From Chitinophagaceae bacterium (lineage in GTDB: Bacteria; Bacteroidota; Bacteroidia; Chitinophagales; Chitinophagaceae): a DNA stretch of 64,000 nucleotides. Positions 60,698 to 64,000 of the stretch are shown here, piece after piece (position 1 is the stretch's first letter; each line of letters opens with the position of its first letter). A program made the position numbers and the translations under genes. The notes beneath the pieces were generated by a model, which ran no database searches, had not been told where the DNA came from, and saw only the letters and a list, made by a program, of their open reading frames with translations. The DNA lies in the NCBI GenBank assembly GCA_016703625.1, contig JADJBP010000002.1, positions 1 through 64,000 on the forward strand, written 5' to 3'.

Positions 60698-61862
60698 TTA
60701 TAAAACTCCTTTTGTTGATGGAAGTGAATTATTATTGATATCTCTTTTAACTGCCATCTTTATCGTTTTGGCAAAAGCTTTAAAGATGGCTTCAATTTTA
60801 TGATGCTCATTTTCTCCTTCAGCTTTAATGTTCAGGTTGCATTTGGCAGCATCACTGAATGATTTAAAAAAATGAAAGAACATTTCAGTGGGCATCGCAC
60901 CTATCTTTTCTCTTTTAAATGAAGTTTCCCAAACGATCCAGTTCCTTCCCCCCAAAATCAATGGCCACCTGTGCCAGGCAATCATCCATGGGCAATACCT
61001 GCCTGCCGGAAGGCACGGAAAAACCATAACGTTCAATCCCCCTTTTATCGCCCAATGCTTTAACCATGGCTTCTCCAAAAGCTATACCGGTGTCTTCAAT
61101 GCTGTGATGTTCATCAATGTGCAGGTCGCCAATACAGGTTATGGCCAGGTCTATAATCCCATGCCTGGCAACCTGGTCAAGCATATGATCGAAGAATGGA
61201 ATTCCGGTATTATTATCTGCTTTTCCGCTTCCATCCAGGTTCAATGCAATCCTTATTTTTGTTTCATTGGTATTACGCTGATGATTAACGATACGGGGTG
61301 GCAATTTCAAATAATGATAGATGTCGGACCACCGGGATGTTTCAAGAACAACTATTTTTTTTCTTAGATCTTCAATGGTTTCAGAGATCCCAGTTTGACC
61401 CAAAGCTGCACCTGTATTTAACCACAAACCCCTGCAGTTTAAATTCTTTGCCAATTGCATATCAGTAATGCGGTCACCGATCACGTATGAGTTTTGCAGG
61501 TCATAACCCGGATCATTCATGTATTTGGAGAGCAGGGCTGTGCCGGGTTTTCGTGTTGGTGCATTTTCTGCCGGTAAGGTTCTGTCAATGATCACTTCAG
61601 TAAATTTTATTGCTTCATTCTCCAGGCTTTTCATGACCAGGTTGTGTAATGGCCAAAAACTTTCTTCCCGAAAAGAAGCGGTACCCAATCCATCCTGGTT
61701 GGTAACCATCACGAGTTCATAACCGAGGTCTTCTGCGATCCTGCGCAGGTAGTAAAACATATCGGGGTAAAATTCCAGCTTACTGAAATCATCCAGTTGA
61801 TATGTTGGTGGTGCTTCTTTGATTAAAGTGCCGTCCCTGTCGATAAATAATACTTTTTTCAT
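60698..61862 (-). CDS. hisB: Bifunctional HisB with in-frame repeat insertion (frameshift)
   Basis: HisB combines histidinol-phosphatase ([34 protein letters not shown]) and imidazoleglycerol-phosphate dehydratase ([44 protein letters not shown]). Eight extra residues SVPSGRQV sit between YGF and LPMDDCLAQ; family members run directly from GF to LPMD. They are encoded by a 24-base palindromic repeat at 60996-61019. One extra G in the G-run 60948-60953 causes a break; the restored text is [19 protein letters not shown]. The insertion is in a surface loop of the dehydratase half by family comparison. The start overlaps the hisC stop. Confidence 0.94.
60996..61019. repeat. Palindromic CCTGCC-type repeat inside hisB
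   Basis: The 24-base insert contains CCTGCCTGCCGGAAGGCA, an imperfect inverted repeat. Similar CCTGCC(T)GCCGGCAGGCAGG elements are dispersed in Bacteroidota genomes. It is exactly divisible by three and read in frame. Confidence 0.65.
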
Positions 61863-62935
61863 GTGCTATATTTCTTTAAGGCTGATACTAAATTTTCATT
61901 TTCTTCCGGTGTGCCGATGCTGATGCGCAAACAGTTTTCGCAGCCGGTTTCTTTGCTGCGGTTGCGAACTACAATTTCATTTGCTGCCAGGTATTGATAC
62001 AGCAGGTCTGCATCATCTACCTTTAACAAAATAAAATTGGCATCAGAATGATAAACCCTTTTTACAAAAGGAAAATGGTTTAATTCGTTTACCAATGATT
62101 CTTTCTGCTGCACCACTTCTTTGATCCATACATTTACCAGTTCCGTATTATGCAATGCTTCCAGCGCCATTTGCTGAGAGGCTTCATTAATATTATACGG
62201 TGGTTTTACTTTGTTAAACAGGTTTATGATTTCCATGGATGCATAACATAAACCGAGCCTCAAAGCCGCCAGTCCCCATGCTTTGGATAAGGTTTGCATT
62301 ACAATAAGGTTTGGGTATTCCTTCAGCTCCTGTGTAAAAGATCGTTGCTTTGAATAATTGATATAGGCTTCGTCAATGATGACAATACCCGGGAAATTAT
62401 TCAGCAGCCATTCCACGTCGGCCCGGTTCATATTATTACCGGTTGGGTTGTTGGGCGAACAGATGAATAATAATTTTGTATTGCTGCCTGTGGCCTGCAT
62501 GATCCCGTCTACATCCAGTTGAAATGCAGCTGTGAGATCCACTTTCCGTATTTCAACATCGTTGATATCAGCATTCACTGCATACATGCCATAGGTTGGC
62601 GGGCAAATGATCACATTGTCTTTACCTGGGTCACAGAATATGCGGTAAGCCAGGTCAATGATCTCATCACTTCCGTTGCCAATACAGATATTTTCAGCAG
62701 GTATCCCTTTTATTGCTGCCAGTTTAAATTTCAGTTGCCATTGTAAGGGATCGGGATAACGGTTGAACCTCACCCCCAGCCCCTTTCCTGGAGGTGAGGG
62801 GAGCGGAGAGCCGTATGCATTTTCATTCGCATCTAAAAAAACCGATGCCTTGCCGGAAAACTCATGCCGGGCTGATGAATAAGGTTTCAGGTCCCTGATA
62901 TTTTCTCTTACCATTTTTTCCAAATTAAATTCCAT
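61859..62935 (-). CDS. hisC: Histidinol-phosphate aminotransferase with in-frame repeat insertion
   Basis: HisC transfers an amino group from glutamate to imidazole acetol phosphate with pyridoxal phosphate. The 358-residue chain shows [49 protein letters not shown], and the PLP lysine in [13 protein letters not shown]. Twelve extra residues, [12 protein letters not shown], lie between GSP and [11 protein letters not shown] and come from a 36-base palindromic repeat. ATG 62935 is the true start ([12 protein letters not shown]), two bases after the restored hisD stop; the uncorrected frame reads straight through from hisD. The stop overlaps hisB. Confidence 0.95.
   Translation of the reverse strand: MEFNLEKMVRENIRDLKPYSSARHEFSGKASVFLDANENAYGSPLPSPPGKGLGVRFNRYPDPLQWQLKFKLAAIKGIPAENICIGNGSDEIIDLAYRIFCDPGKDNVIICPPTYGMYAVNADINDVEIRKVDLTAAFQLDVDGIMQATGSNTKLLFICSPNNPTGNNMNRADVEWLLNNFPGIVIIDEAYINYSKQRSFTQELKEYPNLIVMQTLSKAWGLAALRLGLCYASMEIINLFNKVKPPYNINEASQQMALEALHNTELVNVWIKEVVQQKESLVNELNHFPFVKRVYHSDANFILLKVDDADLLYQYLAANEIVVRNRSKETGCENCLRISIGTPEENENLVSALKKYST
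62768..62803. repeat. Palindromic CCTCACC-type repeat inside hisC
   Basis: CCTCACC (62768-62774) pairs with GGTGAGG (62793-62799) around an AGCCCCTTTCCTGGA-like middle. Elements with this CCTCACCCCCAGCCCC pattern are widespread dispersed repeats in bacteria. It is 36 bases long and in frame with hisC. Confidence 0.75.
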
Positions 62936-62937
62936 AG

Positions 62938-64000
62938 TCAATTTTTTAAACTGGTCAATCTTACTGTAACCGCATTTTTTATGTGCCTCCAGTCCTTCAG
63001 CTGCGGCCATTATTTCAATTGCTTTCCCAATATTTTTTATTCCAGTTTTATTGATCTGCTGAAAAGTTATTTTTTTAACGAAACTATCCAGCGACACACC
63101 ACTGTATGCTTTTGCAAAACCATTTGTGGGCAGCGTATGATTGGTTCCCGATGCATAATCACCGGCACTACCGGGAGCATAATGCCCCAGGAAAACACTT
63201 CCTGCATTGATAATATTTTCTGCAAGTGCTTCAGCATTGTCGGAGGCAATGATGAGATGCTCCGGTGCATATTCATTTAGCAGCTCAAAAGCATCTGCAG
63301 TATTTGGTATAACAACAGCAAAGCTGTTTTGCAATGCCAGTTCTGCAATATCATTCCTGGGCAAAACCGCCAATTGCTTTTCAATTGCTAACTGCACCGC
63401 TTCAACGATCGAAAGTGAAGATGCAACCAATACCACCTGGCTGTCTGCACCATGTTCTGCCTGGCTTAAAAGATCTGATGCTACAAAAGCAGCATTGCAG
63501 GTTTCATCTGCATACACGGCCAGTTCACTCGGCCCCGCCGGCATATCAATTGCAATGCCCGAAGCATTAACCAGTTGTTTGGCACAGGTTACATACTGGT
63601 TACCGGGTCCAAATATTTTATTGACCTTTGAAACTGTTTGCGTACCGTAAGCCATAGCCGCAACAGCCTGTATACCTCCTGCCTTATAAATATTTTTTAT
63701 GCCTATCAGTTGAGCCACATATAATATAGCAGGATCTATTTTTCCTGCTTTACCCGGTGGAGTGCAAACAATAATTTCGGTACAGCCTGCCAGCAAAGCC
63801 GGGATACCCAACATGAGCAAAGTAGAAAACAAAGGAGCAGAACCTCCCGGGATATATAAACCAACTTTTTCAATGGCAACAGATCTTCGCCAGCATAAAA
63901 CACCATTAACCGTTTCAGTTTTAACAACAGGTTCCTTTTGCGCCTGGTGAAATTTGGTGATATTGCTTCTTGCCATTTCAATGGCAGTTTTCAGGTCAGC
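62938..64000 (-). CDS. hisD: Histidinol dehydrogenase, 5'-truncated by window (frameshift at end)
   Basis: HisD oxidises histidinol to histidine in the last two steps, using zinc and NAD. The window has about 354 residues; the N terminus lies to the right. Motifs: VGLYIPGGSAPLFSTLLMLG, KIFGPGNQYVTCAKQLV, GPSELAVYADE, LSQAEHGADSQVVLV, EHLIIASD and GHYAPGSAGDYASGTNHTLP. Near the end the T-run 62975-62980 has one T too many; with five T the protein ends HKNAVTVRLTSLKN and stops at 62938. The uncorrected frame runs on into hisC and suggests a false fusion. hisG is presumably further right. Confidence 0.96.

Noticed and set aside
61859..63976. A HisD-HisC fusion protein of about 705 residues
   Set aside because: The frame continues only because the T-run 62975-62980 is one base too long. 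With five T, HisD ends with the family tail HKNAVTVRLTSLKN and a TGA, and hisC starts two bases later.

Overview
The window looks like a chromosomal segment of a member of the Bacteroidota, most likely family Chitinophagaceae. The evidence is a SusC/SusD glycan locus, a type IX secretion sorting domain, a metal-efflux pump fused to a TolC-like domain, DUF4954 and PspC-type proteins, an infA-rpmJ-rpsM-rpsK-rpsD-rpoA-rplQ-carA order, and AT-rich spacers. No tRNA, rRNA or CRISPR array was seen. The genus assignment is inference.

Layout. 1-11 kb (mostly + strand): end of kdsA, a PspC-domain protein, aconitase, YceI, a SET-domain protein, the magnesium channel mgtE, a histidine phosphatase, glmS and a DUF4954 protein. 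11.1-12.4 kb: a decayed stretch ending in a broken PpiC-type isomerase. 12.4-18.2 kb (- strand): aroQ, carA and the intact end of the ribosomal-protein/rpoA operon. 18.4-24 kb: hmgA, a phosphodiesterase, a PD40 propeller, a TPR lipoprotein, rpe. 24.0-30.4 kb: a heavy-metal efflux operon (DUF3703, adaptor, RND-TolC fusion, Cys-rich small protein). 30.4-38 kb: a lipoprotein, a TonB-dependent receptor, DoxX, a secreted metalloprotease, a ferritin-like protein and a badly damaged ABC exporter. 38.2-58.2 kb: a starch/maltodextrin utilisation locus. 58.3-64 kb: the histidine operon hisD-C-B-H-A-F-IE.

The starch locus holds GH97, a SusE/F lipoprotein, two small surface proteins, SusD, SusC, a Nudix-type regulator, a very large secreted GH13 amylase with five Ig-like repeats and a T9SS tail, a second GH13, an MFS sugar transporter and a third lipoprotein GH13. 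A palindrome TGTGTA-N5-TACACA occurs twice before susC, once before the secreted amylase and once before the transporter. It is a good candidate operator tying the locus together, probably for the Nudix regulator encoded inside it. SusCDEF and the secreted amylase would capture and cut starch outside, GH97 and GH13 enzymes would finish the oligosaccharides, and the MFS protein would import the sugar.

Two sequence-wide patterns matter when reading the annotation. First, roughly 35 genes-breaking indels are present, most of them a one-base length change in a homopolymer. They are concentrated in 26-63 kb, while 14-26 kb is clean. I treat most broken genes as probably intact in the organism, so frameshifted genes are given as one feature spanning all parts. 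Second, short palindromic repeats of three different families lie in frame inside coding genes (rplQ, hisB, hisC) and add residues to housekeeping proteins. Spacers are filled with short self-complementary word arrays.
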